64,000 nucleotides of DNA from Acidobacteriota bacterium (GCA_029562975.1 JAKQTR010000024.1:1-64000), one strand, 5' to 3'; counted from the first letter of the stretch, positions 7,486 to 17,131 are shown. Notes: generated by a model not told the origin, from the letters alone. Made by a program: numbers and translations.

Positions 7486-8879
7486 CTACGCGCCGGCTGC
7501 ACCCGCGTCGTCGTGGAAACGGCGCCGGACGAGCGTGACCGTCCGGCCGTGCCCGACCAGCGCGTGCGTCGTGCGGGCGGCACGCCGGTCGCCGGCGGCG
7601 CCCGCCGCGGCAGCGCCGCCAGCAGCCGCCGCTCCGACATCGACCCGGCCGCGCCTGAGCAGGCCTCGACGAACGCGCGGCCGGCGACGTGGGGCTCGGC
7701 CGCCGGCATGGAGCCGAGGTCCGGGGCAGCCGACGCGGCCGACTCCCGCGACGGCCCGAGGGGCGCCTCGACGAGCAGGCGCCTCACCCGCAGGCCGTAT
7801 GCGCGGCCGTCGACCGTCACTTCGACTGGGCGCAGGCGGCCGCCTCCCTTTCCGGCCGCCGCGATGCGCGGCAGCGACGCCGCCGATGCCATGGACAGGA
7901 TGCCCCGCCCCACGAACGCCCGCTGAATGGCCGCCCGGTAGCGGCCGTCGCAGAGGTCGGCGTCGGCGGCCAGCAACCCGGCGGCAACCTGGGCGAAGAA
8001 GCTCGAGGTGATGCGGGCCCGCGCAACGGCCGACACGAGGAGCTTCCCGGCATCGGCCGCCACCGCCGCCAGCCGCGACGAAGTGGGAGCGCCGGCGTCG
8101 AACATCCCGGCCAGCGACTCGAGCCAGGCCGCCGTGAAGACCCGGCTGAACGAGTGCGGCTCGGACGACAGCGAGCTGGCCGGCGCCATCGGCGGCAGGC
8201 TCTCCGGCTGGCGGTAGAAGAACGAGTTCGCGGCGTTGCGCAGGCAGTCGGGATCGACGGCGTCGGGGTGCGACTGCCGGATCGCCCAGCCCAGCTGCTC
8301 CGCCAGCCGCGACAGCCGCGAGGCGCGCGCGAGCCGCCCCTCGGTGGCCGCCACCACCATCGCCCGGACGGAGTCCACCTCCAGGGCCGACAGCATGGCG
8401 GTTATGTCCGCGAACGACTCGTGCAGCGAGGCCACCTCGATGCTCGCCGCGTTCCACAGCTGCGGCCGGACCGCATCCAGGATCGCATGCCCCAGCTCGT
8501 GGCAGAGCACGTCGGGGCTCTCCCCCGAGTACACCGTGACGCCGCGGACGGTCTCGTGAAAGAAGCAGATTTCCTGGCGATCGTAATACGCGTTGAGGTC
8601 GCGCCCGGCGTCGAGATCGACGCCCAGCGGTTTGCCAGCGTGCCACCGGGTGTCCGGCCGCAGGACCCGCCCCCAGCAGCGGACCGTCCGGCTCAGGGCC
8701 TCGGCCGCATTCCAGTAGCGGAATCCCGGCGTCCCGACGGGATGCACACGCGCCTCGGGCGCCTTGCCGACGAAGGACAGGGCCAGGCCGCCGGCGCCGA
8801 GGGCCGGAGCCTGCCGCCTGACGGGCTTGAGGGGGGACGCGGAGAGCGGGTCGTCTTCCCAGACGGCAATGGCGGGCAT
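7486..8879 (-). CDS. HExxH gluzincin-type metallopeptidase with a probable C-terminal frameshift
   Basis: From the ATG at 8879 a frame encodes a protein with HELGHAIL (zinc-binding HExxH, near residue 127) and, about 25 residues on, HESFADI, whose glutamate fits the third ligand of thermolysin-like gluzincins. No signal peptide is seen. The start is chosen because AAGGAGG lies 7 bases upstream; the ATG at 8885 would touch it. Near 7550-7640 the reading frame seems to change: the original frame turns into low-complexity Arg/Ser-rich sequence and continues antisense over the zinc-ribbon gene, whereas the next frame gives a plausible end (HALVGHGRTVTLVRRRFHDD) and stops at 7486. The shift could be a sequencing error, a real mutation, or programmed. 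Substrate unknown; the family was not identified. Confidence 0.68.
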
Positions 8880-8888
8880 GGGCATACC

Positions 8889-8918
8889 TCCTTGGCTGGC
8901 CAAGGGTAGTTACTACCC
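8889..8918 (-). promoter_or_regulatory. Tandem palindromes over the leader and ribosome-binding site of the metallopeptidase gene
   Basis: GGGTAGT-T-ACTACCC at 8904-8918 is a perfect 7-bp-arm palindrome. Immediately beside it CCTTGGC-TG-GCCAAGG (8889-8904 on the plus strand) has 7-bp arms and includes most of the AAGGAGG ribosome-binding site. Read as RNA from the minus strand, the second can fold with a 4-base loop and would partly hide the site. Operator or translational control is an inference. Confidence 0.5.
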
Positions 8919-8985
8919 ACGCCCGTCTCAATGGATCCTGCACGCGAATCGAGCGCGCGCCCGATTCAGTGTGCAACGCAGGCGG

Positions 8986-10071
8986 TCAGGCGCGACGGCG
9001 CCTTGCCCATTCGGTGTGTTCGGCGACCACCGGGTCCGACACTGAGGGGCGCGCCGGATCGCCAGCAGCCGTTTCGGCCCCGCCGTGCGTGCCGGAGCCG
9101 CCGTCGGCAGGCGCCGACGGCCGAAGCGGGGCCGGGTCACCGGAATTGCCGATGGCCACCGCGAGGTTCCTCCGCAAGCCGCTGACGCCGATCCGGCTCA
9201 CGGGAGTGCCGGCGATGACCCGTTCCAGCTCCGCGTCTGCCGCGCTCCAGAGCCGATGGAGGCTGGCCTGCTCCAGCTCGGGCCGGGGTTGCCAGCGCGA
9301 CCGGCTGGACAGCGCCACCCCCGCATTGTGCGGGCATACCTCCTGGCAGATGTCGCAGCCGAAGAGGTGGCGCCCGACGTCCGCGCGCTGGTCCGGCGGG
9401 ATGCTCCCGCGCAGTTCGATGGTGAGGCAGGCAAGGCACCGCCGAGCGTCCAGGACGAAGGGCTCGACAATCGCGCCCGTGGGGCACGCCTCGAGGCAGC
9501 GCCGGCAGGTGCCGCACCGATCCTCGATGGGCAAATCGGGCTCGATGGCCAGGTCGGTCGCGATCACGCCGAGCACGATCCACGATCCGAACCGGGGATT
9601 GATGACCAGGGTGTGTTTGCCCGTCCACCCGAGCCCGGCGCGCCGCGCGTAGACCTTCTCCTGGACCGGCCCGGTGTCGGCGCTCCACCGGACACTGACG
9701 TCCGGCCCGGCCTCCTGCCGGAGCCAGTCGGCCATCGTCTTCAGGCGCTGCCCCACGATCTCGTGGTAGTCGCCGCCGCGCGCGTAGCGGGCGACTTGCC
9801 CGCGAGGACCGTCTTCGGGGGTGGGCCCGTCCGGCTCGGCCGTCGCGTAGCTGCAGGCGACGACGATGACGGACCTGGCGGAGGGGAGCCAGCGCCGGAC
9901 ATCAGCGCGGACGGCGGCGGTGCGGTTGAGGGAGGTCATCCTCCCGGCGAAACCGCGGTCGAGCCACTGGCGGAGGAACGCGAGCTCGGGATGGTCGCCG
10001 GCCGGCGCCACGCCGCACAGGTCGAAGCCGAGTTGCTGCGCCCGCGCCTTCACGGACTCTGCGGACACCAT
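8986..10071 (-). CDS. queG: Epoxyqueuosine reductase
   Basis: A 361-residue protein for the last step of queuosine synthesis, reduction of epoxyqueuosine in tRNA with cobalamin and two [4Fe-4S] clusters. Both ferredoxin-like cluster motifs are present: CGTCRRCLEACPTGAI and CDICQEVCPHN, with extra cysteines in RRCLACLTIELRG. The N-terminal cobalamin-binding part is complete (RYARGGDYHEIVGQRL, WSADTGPVQEKVYARRAGL). The C-terminal tail after residue 330 is low-complexity. The ATG at 10071 is preferred to the upstream TTG. A heptad repeat array fills the gap to the next gene upstream. Confidence 0.95.
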   Translation of the reverse strand: MVSAESVKARAQQLGFDLCGVAPAGDHPELAFLRQWLDRGFAGRMTSLNRTAAVRADVRRWLPSARSVIVVACSYATAEPDGPTPEDGPRGQVARYARGGDYHEIVGQRLKTMADWLRQEAGPDVSVRWSADTGPVQEKVYARRAGLGWTGKHTLVINPRFGSWIVLGVIATDLAIEPDLPIEDRCGTCRRCLEACPTGAIVEPFVLDARRCLACLTIELRGSIPPDQRADVGRHLFGCDICQEVCPHNAGVALSSRSRWQPRPELEQASLHRLWSAADAELERVIAGTPVSRIGVSGLRRNLAVAIGNSGDPAPLRPSAPADGGSGTHGGAETAAGDPARPSVSDPVVAEHTEWARRRRA

Positions 10072-10075
10072 CAAT

Positions 10076-10152
10076 CAGGAGCCAGAAGCCAGAAGTCAGA
10101 ATCCGGAATTCAGAACCCGAGTCCCCGAGTCCCGGGCCCCGCATCCCGAACC
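10076..10152. repeat. Degenerate 7-bp tandem repeat array (11 units)
   Basis: Eleven consecutive heptads of the type CAGAAGC/CAGAATC/CGGAATT/CCGAACC fill almost the whole gap between the acnA stop and the queG start. The phase is kept throughout although single units vary at two or three positions. Similar arrays occur at 34102-34170 and 35228-35283. Confidence 0.85.
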
Positions 10153-10156
10153 CCGT

Positions 10157-12847
10157 CTACTTCTTGAGCAGCTGCCTCAGCACGTACGGCAGGATGCCGC
10201 CGTGCCGGTACGCCACCAGCTCCTCCGGCGTGTCGATGCGCACGCGCGCGTGGAAGGCCTTCACGCTCCCATCATCCGCGGTCGCGCGCACCGTCACCGT
10301 GCCGCGCGGGGTGAGGGCGTCGGTCGCGCCGACGATCTCGAACGTCTCGCGGCCGGTGAGGCCGAGCGACGCCACCGACGCGCCCTCTTCGAACTGCAGC
10401 GGCAGCTGACCCATGTTGACGAGGTTACTCCGGTGGATCCGCTCGAAGCTCTCGGCGATGACCGCCCGGACGCCGAGGAGCGCCGTGCCCTTCGCGGCCC
10501 AGTCGCGCGACGAGCCCGATCCGTACTCCTTGCCCGCCAGGACGACGAGCGGCACGCCGTCCGCCTGGTACTTCATGGCGGCGTCGTAGATCGGCATCAC
10601 CTCGCCGTCCGGCAGGTGCGCCGTCACGCCGCCCTCGGAGCCGGGCACGAGCCGGTTCTTCAGGCGGACGTTGGCGAAGGTGCCGCGCACCATGACTTCG
10701 TGGTTTCCGCGGCGGGCGCCGTACTGGTTGAAATCGCGCGGGGCCACGCCGCGCTCCTGCAGGTAGCGGCCTGCCGGGCTGTCGGCCTTGATGCTGCCGG
10801 CCGGCGAGATGTGGTCCGTCGTGATGCTGTCGCCGAGGACCGCGAGCACGCGCGCGCCGGCGATGGCGCGCAGCGGCGGCGGATCGAGGGTCAGACGGTC
10901 GAAGTACGGAGGGTTCCGGATGTAGGTGGACCCGTCGTCCCACGTGAAGCGATCGCCGGATGGCGGCACGATGGCCTGCCAGCGGGCGTCGCCGTCGAAG
11001 ACGCGCGCGTACACCTTGCGGTACATCCCGGCGGACACCGATCCGGCGACCGTCGCCTGCACGTCGCGCTCCGACGGCCAGATGTCTTTCAGGTACACCG
11101 GCTCCCCGTTCGCGCCGATCCCGAGGGGCTCCGTCGTCAGATCGACGAGCATCGATCCGGCCAGGGCGTAGGCGACGACGAGCGGCGGCGACGCGAGGTA
11201 GTTGGCCCGCACGAGCGGCTGGACGCGCCCCTCGAAGTTCCGGTTGCCGCTGAGCACGGAGGCGACGACGAGCCCGCCCGCCTCGACTTGCGCGCCGATG
11301 GCGTCGGGCAGCGGCCCGCTGTTGCCGATGCAGGTCGTGCAGCCGTACCCGACCAGGTTGAACCCGAGGGCGTCGAGGTACGGCGTCAAGCCGGCCTTCT
11401 CGAGGTACTCGGTGACGACCTTCGAGCCCGGCGCCAGGCTGGTCTTGACCCACGGCTTGCTCCTCAGCCCGCGCTCGACGGCGCGCTTTGCGAGGAGGCC
11501 CGCGGCGACCAGCACGCTGGGGTTCGACGTGTTGGTGCAGCTCGTGATGGCCGCGATGACCACGGCGCCGTGGTCGATGGCGGGCTCGCGGGGCTCGGGG
11601 GCCGCCGCGCGCCCGACAGGCGGCGCCTTCCGCTCGGCCAGCATCTGCGGCAGCGCGCTGGAGAACATCGCCTTCGCCGCCGAGAGCGGCACGCGGTCCT
11701 GCGGACGCTTCGGGCCGGCCAGCGAGGGCTCGATCGAGCCGAGGTCCAGTTCGACCAGCTCGTCGTACCTGGCCTCGGGCTGCCCGGCGCGCGCGAAAAG
11801 CCCCTGGGCCTTCGCGTAGGCCTCGATGAGCGCCACGGTGTCCGCGTCGCGCCCCGTCAGGCGCAGGTACTCGATCGTCATCGCGTCGATCGGGAAGATC
11901 GCCACGGTCGCGCCGTACTCCGGGCACATGTTCGACAGCGTCGCGCGGTCCGCCAGCGTGAGGTTCGCAAGGCCGGGGCCGAGGAACTCCACGAACTTCC
12001 CCACCACGCCGTGCCTGCGCAGCCGCTCCGTCACGGTGAGCACGAGATCGGTGGCGTTCGTGCCCGGCGGCAGCGCGCCGGTCAGCCGGAAGCCGACGAC
12101 GGTCGGGATGAGCATCGAGATCGGCTGCCCCAGCATCGCCGCCTCGGCCTCGATGCCGCCGACGCCCCATCCGACGACGCCGAGCCCGTTGACCATCGTG
12201 GTGTGGGAGTCGGTGCCCACCACCGTGTCCGGGTAGGCCCAGGCCGCCCCGTCCCGCTCGGCCCGGAACACGACGCGCGCGAGGTGCTCGAGGTTCACCT
12301 GGTGGACGATCCCGGTTTCCGGCGGCACGACGCGGAAGTTGGCGAAGGCGCTCTGACCCCAGCGCAGAAAAGTGTAGCGCTCGCGGTTGCGCGCGTACTC
12401 GATGTCGGCGTTCAGGTGAAACGCGTCGGCGGTGCCGAAGTGATCGACCTGCACCGAGTGATCGATGACGAGCTCCACCGGCTGCAGGGGGTTCACGCGG
12501 TTCGGGTCGCCGCCGAGCGCCGCCATCGCGTCGCGCATGGCCGCCAGGTCCACGACGGCCGGGACGCCGGTGAAGTCCTGCAGGAGCACGCGCGACGGCG
12601 TGAACGCGATCTCTTTCTCGATCCCGACGCCCGGCTCCCAGTTTGCGAGCGCCTGGATGTCGCCGGCCCTCACGGCCCCTCCGTCCTCGTGGCGAAGGAG
12701 GTTCTCGAGGAGGATCTTCAGGGAGAACGGCAGGCGCTCGACGCCCGGGAAGCCGATCTGCTGGAGCGCGGGCAGGCTGCAGTACTTGAGCCGGCCGCCG
12801 CGGAGTTCGAGGTCCCGGACGGCGCCGAAGGAGTTCGCGTGGGCCAT
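10157..12847 (-). CDS. acnA: Aconitate hydratase A
   Basis: An 896-residue aconitase of the AcnA/IRP1 type, converting citrate to isocitrate in the TCA cycle. It shows the [4Fe-4S] cysteines in [13 protein letters not shown] and [10 protein letters not shown], the signature [20 protein letters not shown], and the C-terminal swivel domain with [13 protein letters not shown]. The length matches the family. The ATG at 12847 begins with the normal AcnA N-terminus. It is separated by 72 bases from lpxB upstream, same strand. A second aconitase-superfamily enzyme (23849-25641) exists in the window, so the two probably serve different substrates. Confidence 0.97.
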   Translation of the reverse strand: MAHANSFGAVRDLELRGGRLKYCSLPALQQIGFPGVERLPFSLKILLENLLRHEDGGAVRAGDIQALANWEPGVGIEKEIAFTPSRVLLQDFTGVPAVVDLAAMRDAMAALGGDPNRVNPLQPVELVIDHSVQVDHFGTADAFHLNADIEYARNRERYTFLRWGQSAFANFRVVPPETGIVHQVNLEHLARVVFRAERDGAAWAYPDTVVGTDSHTTMVNGLGVVGWGVGGIEAEAAMLGQPISMLIPTVVGFRLTGALPPGTNATDLVLTVTERLRRHGVVGKFVEFLGPGLANLTLADRATLSNMCPEYGATVAIFPIDAMTIEYLRLTGRDADTVALIEAYAKAQGLFARAGQPEARYDELVELDLGSIEPSLAGPKRPQDRVPLSAAKAMFSSALPQMLAERKAPPVGRAAAPEPREPAIDHGAVVIAAITSCTNTSNPSVLVAAGLLAKRAVERGLRSKPWVKTSLAPGSKVVTEYLEKAGLTPYLDALGFNLVGYGCTTCIGNSGPLPDAIGAQVEAGGLVVASVLSGNRNFEGRVQPLVRANYLASPPLVVAYALAGSMLVDLTTEPLGIGANGEPVYLKDIWPSERDVQATVAGSVSAGMYRKVYARVFDGDARWQAIVPPSGDRFTWDDGSTYIRNPPYFDRLTLDPPPLRAIAGARVLAVLGDSITTDHISPAGSIKADSPAGRYLQERGVAPRDFNQYGARRGNHEVMVRGTFANVRLKNRLVPGSEGGVTAHLPDGEVMPIYDAAMKYQADGVPLVVLAGKEYGSGSSRDWAAKGTALLGVRAVIAESFERIHRSNLVNMGQLPLQFEEGASVASLGLTGRETFEIVGATDALTPRGTVTVRATADDGSVKAFHARVRIDTPEELVAYRHGGILPYVLRQLLKK

Positions 12848-12919
12848 GGGTTGACCGCCTCCCGGCAGTCGAAGGCCCTATTATGCCGCGTTTCCCGGCC
12901 GCACCCCAGAGGGCCCGGC

Positions 12920-14074
12920 TCAGGACCCAGGCCGCCGCGGGCGCGCGGCGCACAGCGCGAGGATGCGCTCGGCCGCGCGGCGGCTGGCGCCCGGCTCGCC
13001 GAGGCGCATGCGGACCTCGCGAAGCGCCGCCCGCGTCGCGGCGGCATGTGCGGGATCCTCGAAGTACCGGGCGGCCGCCTCGGCCACCGCCTCCGGCGTG
13101 AACCCGTCCTGGATGAGCTCCGGCACGATGCGGCGGCCCGCGATCAGATTGGCCATGCCGAAGGTGTCCAGACGGACGACGCGCCTGCCGAGCCGGTACG
13201 TGAGCGGCGCGACCCGGTAGACGATCACCATCGGGCACTCGTGGATGGCCGCCTGCACGGTGGCCGTGCCGGAGGCCGTCACGACGGCGTCGGAGGCGCG
13301 CAGCACATCGTCGGCGCGGCCCTCGACGAGCGCCACGCGCGCGCCGGCAGCGCGGCGGAGCGGATCGAAGAGGGAGCCGTCCAGGTTCGGCGCGCACCCC
13401 ACGACGAACTGCACGCCTGGGATCCGCCTGGCCATCAGGGGCACGGCGGAGGCGAGCGTCGGGATCGTGCTCCGGACTTCGTTCGGCCGGCTTCCAGGGA
13501 GGAGCGCCACCAGCGGCACGCCCGGCGCCAGGCCCCACTCCTCCTGCAGCGCGCGCCGATCTCCCGGCGGCGGCGCGAGGTCCAGCAGCGGGTGGCCCAC
13601 GAACTCGGCTGGCACGCCGGCCTCGCCGAAGACGGCCTCTTCGAACGGGAAGATCACCAGCGCCTGATCGACGAGGCGCCGCATCACGCGGAGCCGCCCG
13701 CGGCGCCACGCCCACACCTGCGGGCACACGTAGTACACGATCGGCACCCCGGCCGGCCGCAGCGACGACGCCAGGCGGAAGTTGAAGTCGGGGAAATCGA
13801 CAAGGACGAGCGCGTCCGGGCGAGACCGCCGCGCGCCGGCGACCAGCGCGCGCTTCATCGACCAGGCCCGCGGGAGCACGGCCAGCGCCTCGACCAGCCC
13901 CGTCACCGCCAGTCCGTGATAGTCGCCGATGAGTTCCGCGCCGGCGGCGCGCAGCCGCTCCCCGCCGAGGCCGATGATGCGCACGCCGGGCTCCAGCCGG
14001 CGGAGTTCCCGTGCCAGGGCGCCGGCGTAGGCATCGCCCGACGGCTCGCCGCACGAGATCATGACGGTGCGCAT
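12920..14074 (-). CDS. lpxB: Lipid-A-disaccharide synthase
   Basis: A 384-residue GT19 glycosyltransferase joining UDP-2,3-diacylglucosamine and lipid X in lipid A synthesis at the inner membrane. The family N-terminus (VMISCGEPSGDAYAG), PDALVLVDFPDFNFRLA, the IVYYVCPQVWAW block and the C-terminal GTATVQAAIHECPMVIVYR segment are all present. This is the best single indication of a lipopolysaccharide-bearing outer membrane here. The M16 fragment gene lies 10 bases upstream, so they are probably cotranscribed; no other lpx gene is adjacent. Confidence 0.96.
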   Translation of the reverse strand: MRTVMISCGEPSGDAYAGALARELRRLEPGVRIIGLGGERLRAAGAELIGDYHGLAVTGLVEALAVLPRAWSMKRALVAGARRSRPDALVLVDFPDFNFRLASSLRPAGVPIVYYVCPQVWAWRRGRLRVMRRLVDQALVIFPFEEAVFGEAGVPAEFVGHPLLDLAPPPGDRRALQEEWGLAPGVPLVALLPGSRPNEVRSTIPTLASAVPLMARRIPGVQFVVGCAPNLDGSLFDPLRRAAGARVALVEGRADDVLRASDAVVTASGTATVQAAIHECPMVIVYRVAPLTYRLGRRVVRLDTFGMANLIAGRRIVPELIQDGFTPEAVAEAAARYFEDPAHAAATRAALREVRMRLGEPGASRRAAERILALCAARPRRPGS

Positions 14075-14084
14075 CGCCGGGCCG

Positions 14085-14645
14085 CTACTCGCCCTTCGTG
14101 AAGTGCGACGGGGCGAAGCTGGTGTTCATCTGGACCTCGTTCGGGCTGCGCTCCGGCACGAGATCGCCGTCGCGCCGGATCACGCCGACGCACGGGTACT
14201 GGACGGCGCGCTCGCGGACGAACGCGCTCGGCTCGATCCGGAGGCTGGCCAGGCGGCCGGCTTCCATCCAGAGGACGGCCGGCAGGCGCCGCGCCGGCAC
14301 GGTGTTCCAGTGGCCGGTGACGTCCTCGATCGTGCGGGCGTTCGACTGCCCGCCGCAGGCGCCGACAGCCGCGGCATGTCCGCCCGACGGCACGTTCGCC
14401 GAGCCGACGTGGTCCCACACCTGAACGCTCGCGATCGGCGTGGAGTGATCCTCGTGGACGACGATCCGGAGGCCGTTCGGCAGGACCGTCTCGGTGAAGC
14501 TGGTCCTCGGCGACCCGATCGCCTCCGAGTCACGCTGCGCGCCGGCAGCGGCAGAGGCAGCGGCGACGAGGAGCGCGCCGACCGCCAGCGCCCGGGCCGT
14601 TCTGCGCGCGGCGAACCCGGCGTGCGGGGCGGTCGAGGCGGTCAT
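14085..14645 (-). pseudogene. M16 peptidase (pitrilysin-like) fragment lacking the HxxEH motif
   Basis: The 186-residue frame starts with a signal-like sequence and then reads like the first part of an M16 peptidase: ETVLPNGLRIVVHEDHSTP, WDHVGSANVPSGG, and later GGQSNARTIEDVTGHWNTV and LWMEAGRLASLRI. Between the second and third blocks normal family members have about 30 residues with the zinc motif HxxEH; here these are missing and replaced by a few residues (HAAAVGAC). After FVRERAVQ the family likeness ends and the protein stops 40 residues later. M16 proteins are over 400 residues, so this is a decayed remnant, though the frame remains open and has a signal peptide. Confidence 0.75.
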
Positions 14646-14672
14646 CGCGTCGATTATGGCACGAGCCGCGCG

Positions 14673-15365
14673 TCAGCGCCGTCCGAGGGTCACGCGGCTG
14701 ACGAAGGCCTCGAGGTGCCGGAGGCCGAGCCGCCCGGCCACCTCCCGCGCCAGCGCCACGCGGCGCTCGCCGTCCATCGAGGCCGCGCGGCGGAGATCGG
14801 CGAGCGGGGCGCTGGGCTCGAACCGCCAGCGGACCCGGCGAAGGCCCCGCCGCGCACCGAGCCACGAGAGCAGGTGGCCGATCGCGCGGAAGGAGAAGTA
14901 GATCGAGGGCACGTTCGGGCCGGGGAGCGGCGTCAGCGGCAGGGCGGCGAGGTAGAGCAGGCCGTCGACGATCATCAGCGCGAAGTGATACCGCCCGTCG
15001 TGCTGCAGGCTGCTGCGCACGATGCGGTCTGCGCCCGCCTCGTCGTCGTCGTCCGGATAGTGCAGGGTCACAGCCGTCTGGCCGCGCAGGATCCACAGGA
15101 GCCGCTGCTCCGCCACGCGCTCGGCGATCCACGCGACGGCGCGGTCCCGGATCCGCTGCAGCCGCGTCCGCGCTGGTGCGGCCGAGGCGCGAGCCAGCCG
15201 CTTCCGGCGCTCGGCGTCGAGGCTGGCCAGGCCGTCCTGGAACCGCCGGCTGAGCCAGCGCCTCCAGCGCGATCGGCCGTCTGCGCCGGCCGGCGGCTGG
15301 CGCTCGTCGAACTCGCAGTAGAGCTCGTGGCGGCCCCGGGGGATGGGCAGGAGGTAGATCTCCAT
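14673..15365 (-). CDS. Conserved protein resembling the mitochondrial K+/H+-exchange-related (Mit_KHE1) family
   Basis: A 230-residue protein beginning MEIYLLPIPRGRHELYCEF, which fits the start of the PF10173-type family known mainly from mitochondria (KHE1/YLH47-related) and found in some bacteria. The middle has a hydrophobic stretch (FALMIVDGLLYLAALPLTP) and the conserved-looking IYFSFRAIGHLLSWLGARRG. The family's role in cation exchange is not established for bacteria. It follows the AMMECR1 gene by 18 bases and precedes the M16 fragment by 27, suggesting one transcript. Assignment is from pattern memory only. Confidence 0.55.
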   Translation of the reverse strand: MEIYLLPIPRGRHELYCEFDERQPPAGADGRSRWRRWLSRRFQDGLASLDAERRKRLARASAAPARTRLQRIRDRAVAWIAERVAEQRLLWILRGQTAVTLHYPDDDDEAGADRIVRSSLQHDGRYHFALMIVDGLLYLAALPLTPLPGPNVPSIYFSFRAIGHLLSWLGARRGLRRVRWRFEPSAPLADLRRAASMDGERRVALAREVAGRLGLRHLEAFVSRVTLGRR

Positions 15366-15383
15366 GGAGCCGCCCCAGCCCGC

Positions 15384-15944
15384 CTAGCGGGCGCCCGGGG
15401 CGGCATCGTCGAAGATGTCCGCCTCGAACAGCGAGACGCGCGCGCCGCGCCTCCACGCGTCAGGCGCGAGCCCCGCCTTGCCGCAGGTGCGCTCGAGGAA
15501 CGTGTCGCGGTCCCAGCGCTGCTCGACCGCGACCTGCGGCAGCAGCAGGCCCCGCTGCCATCCCTGCTCGACGATCAGCCCGTGCCGGCCGACGACGATG
15601 TCCTCGGGGTCGTCCACGGGCGAGACGGGGCCGAGCACGGAGATCTCGATCACGCAGCCGTCCAGTTCGCCTGCGCCCACCGGGTCGAACCGCGGGTCGT
15701 CGGTGGCGGCCGCCACGGCGCAGTCCGCGACGACGGCGGCCAGGGGCTGGGTGGCGCCGAGGCGCCCGATGCAGCCGCGGAGCGCGCCGCCGCTGTGAAA
15801 GGACACGAAGGCGCTCGCGCGCGCGCCGAGCGCGCCGGTCGTGTCGACGGCGGCGCGCGGCCGCCCGGCCAGGGCGTCGGCGACGGCCCGCCTCGCGATC
15901 GCCAGCAGGCGGCGCCGATCCTCGTCGGTCAGCCTCGCGGCCAT
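15384..15944 (-). CDS. AMMECR1-domain protein (AmmeMemoRadiSam system protein A)
   Basis: A 186-residue protein with the AMMECR1 fold: residues about 45-70 contain FVSFHSGGALRGCIGRLG, the six-residue LRGCIG motif that is nearly invariant, followed by AAATDDPRFDPV and VIEISVLGPVSPV. The C-terminus has QGWQRGLLLPQVAVEQRWD and the conserved cysteine of RTCGKAGLA. It is located directly after the Memo gene (18 bases). AMMECR1, Memo and a radical-SAM protein form a recurrent triad of unknown chemistry; the radical-SAM gene is not in this window. A GTG at 15953 is an alternative start. Confidence 0.9.
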   Translation of the reverse strand: MAARLTDEDRRRLLAIARRAVADALAGRPRAAVDTTGALGARASAFVSFHSGGALRGCIGRLGATQPLAAVVADCAVAAATDDPRFDPVGAGELDGCVIEISVLGPVSPVDDPEDIVVGRHGLIVEQGWQRGLLLPQVAVEQRWDRDTFLERTCGKAGLAPDAWRRGARVSLFEADIFDDAAPGAR

Positions 15945-15962
15945 CGCGCCCACCCGGCCCGA

Positions 15963-16805
15963 TCAGGCCGCCGCCCTGAACGTCCCGAGGACGGCAGCCA
16001 TGTAGCCGACGACCGCGCTCGTGTCGCCCGACACGGCGCCGGAGTCCGCGTAGCACAGCACCCGGGCGTCGGCCGCCCCGAGGGCGCGGGCCGCGCGCAT
16101 GACGGCGACCATCGGGCCGCCGCCGCAGGCGTGCCCGGGGTTGCGCGCCAGCGCCCGCTCGACCGCTTCGGGATCGAACCGCTCGACGGCGGTGACGATC
16201 ACCTGATCCAGCTGCGCCGCGCGCCTCGAGTCCTGGTAGTGGGAGAGATCGCTGCTTGCGACGAGCAGCGGGCGCCGGTGCGCCAGGGCGGCCGCCAGCC
16301 CGTCGCCGAGGGCGGCCACCGTCGAGCGCGACTGGTGGCCCATCACGAGCGGCACGATGGGGACGCCCGGCAGCATGCGCTGGATGAAGGGCAGCTGCAT
16401 CTCGACGGAGTGCTCCCGCCGGTGCGCCGCCGGCAGATCCTGCACGACTGGCGACGCCGCCATGATCGCATCGGCATCCGCCTCGGAGATGGGCAGATCG
16501 CCGAGCGGCGTCTCGAAGACCCCGCGCGGCGCGATGGCCACGCCTTCGAACCCGACGTGGTGGGACGGCCCGACGAGCACCACGACGTCGTAGGCGCGGC
16601 CGTCCAGCTGGCGGTACGCGTGCGCCGCCACCGGCCCAGAGTAGGCGAGGCCGGCGTGCGGCGCCACCAGGCCGACGATGTCGCCGCTGATGCGCGCGGA
16701 CACGGCCTCCGTGTAGCGCTCGATCTCCGCCGCGAGGCGCGCCGGCTGCCCCGGATACCAGGTGCCGGCCACCGCGGCGGGCCTGCGGACTGGTTGCGGT
16801 GCCAT
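15963..16805 (-). CDS. Memo-like protein (AmmeMemoRadiSam system protein B)
   Basis: A 280-residue protein of the MEMO1/class III extradiol dioxygenase fold. Family marks are AVAGTWYPG at the start, PHAGLAYSGPVAAHAYRQL, VLVGPSHHVGFEGVA, the REHSVEMQLPF block, SSDLSHYQ and the final GDTSAVVGYMAAVL. The histidines and Asp/Glu of these blocks make the putative metal site. It is first of the minus-strand set Memo-AMMECR1-KHE1-like and is divergent from gatC; the two start codons are only about 23 bases apart, so promoters must overlap the 5' ends or the genes. Confidence 0.93.
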   Translation of the reverse strand: MAPQPVRRPAAVAGTWYPGQPARLAAEIERYTEAVSARISGDIVGLVAPHAGLAYSGPVAAHAYRQLDGRAYDVVVLVGPSHHVGFEGVAIAPRGVFETPLGDLPISEADADAIMAASPVVQDLPAAHRREHSVEMQLPFIQRMLPGVPIVPLVMGHQSRSTVAALGDGLAAALAHRRPLLVASSDLSHYQDSRRAAQLDQVIVTAVERFDPEAVERALARNPGHACGGGPMVAVMRAARALGAADARVLCYADSGAVSGDTSAVVGYMAAVLGTFRAAA

Positions 16806-16828
16806 GATCGTGAATGTTAGCATCGGCC

Positions 16829-17131
16829 ATGGCCGGCGCACGCGACGACTTCGACATCGCCCGCGTCGCCGCCCTGGCCGGGCTCGAACTGGCCCCGGCC
16901 GACGCGGCCCGCCTTCACGCCCAGCTCGCCTCGATTGTCGGCTACGTCGGACAGCTCCAGGACGCGGACACGAGCGGCGGCGCGCCCGGCCAGGCCGATC
17001 AGCCCGCGGCCGATGCCCTCCGCCCGGACGACGTGCTGGCGTCGCTGCCAGCCGACGCGGTCCTGATGAACGCGCCCGACGCGACGGCCGATCCTCCCCT
17101 CGTCCGCGTTCCGAGAGTGATGCTGCGATGA
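16829..17131 (+). CDS. gatC: Aspartyl/glutamyl-tRNA amidotransferase subunit C
   Basis: A 100-residue GatC, the small subunit that holds GatA and GatB together in tRNA-dependent amidation of Glu-tRNA-Gln or Asp-tRNA-Asn. The start FDIARVAALAGLELAP and the end DDVLASLPADAVLMNAPDA follow the family. The ATG at 16829 fits the normal N-terminus; an in-frame ATG at 16814 would add five residues. No Shine-Dalgarno is present for either, so leaderless or weak initiation is possible. gatA overlaps its stop by ATGA. GatB is not adjacent. Confidence 0.92.
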   Translation: MAGARDDFDIARVAALAGLELAPADAARLHAQLASIVGYVGQLQDADTSGGAPGQADQPAADALRPDDVLASLPADAVLMNAPDATADPPLVRVPRVMLR

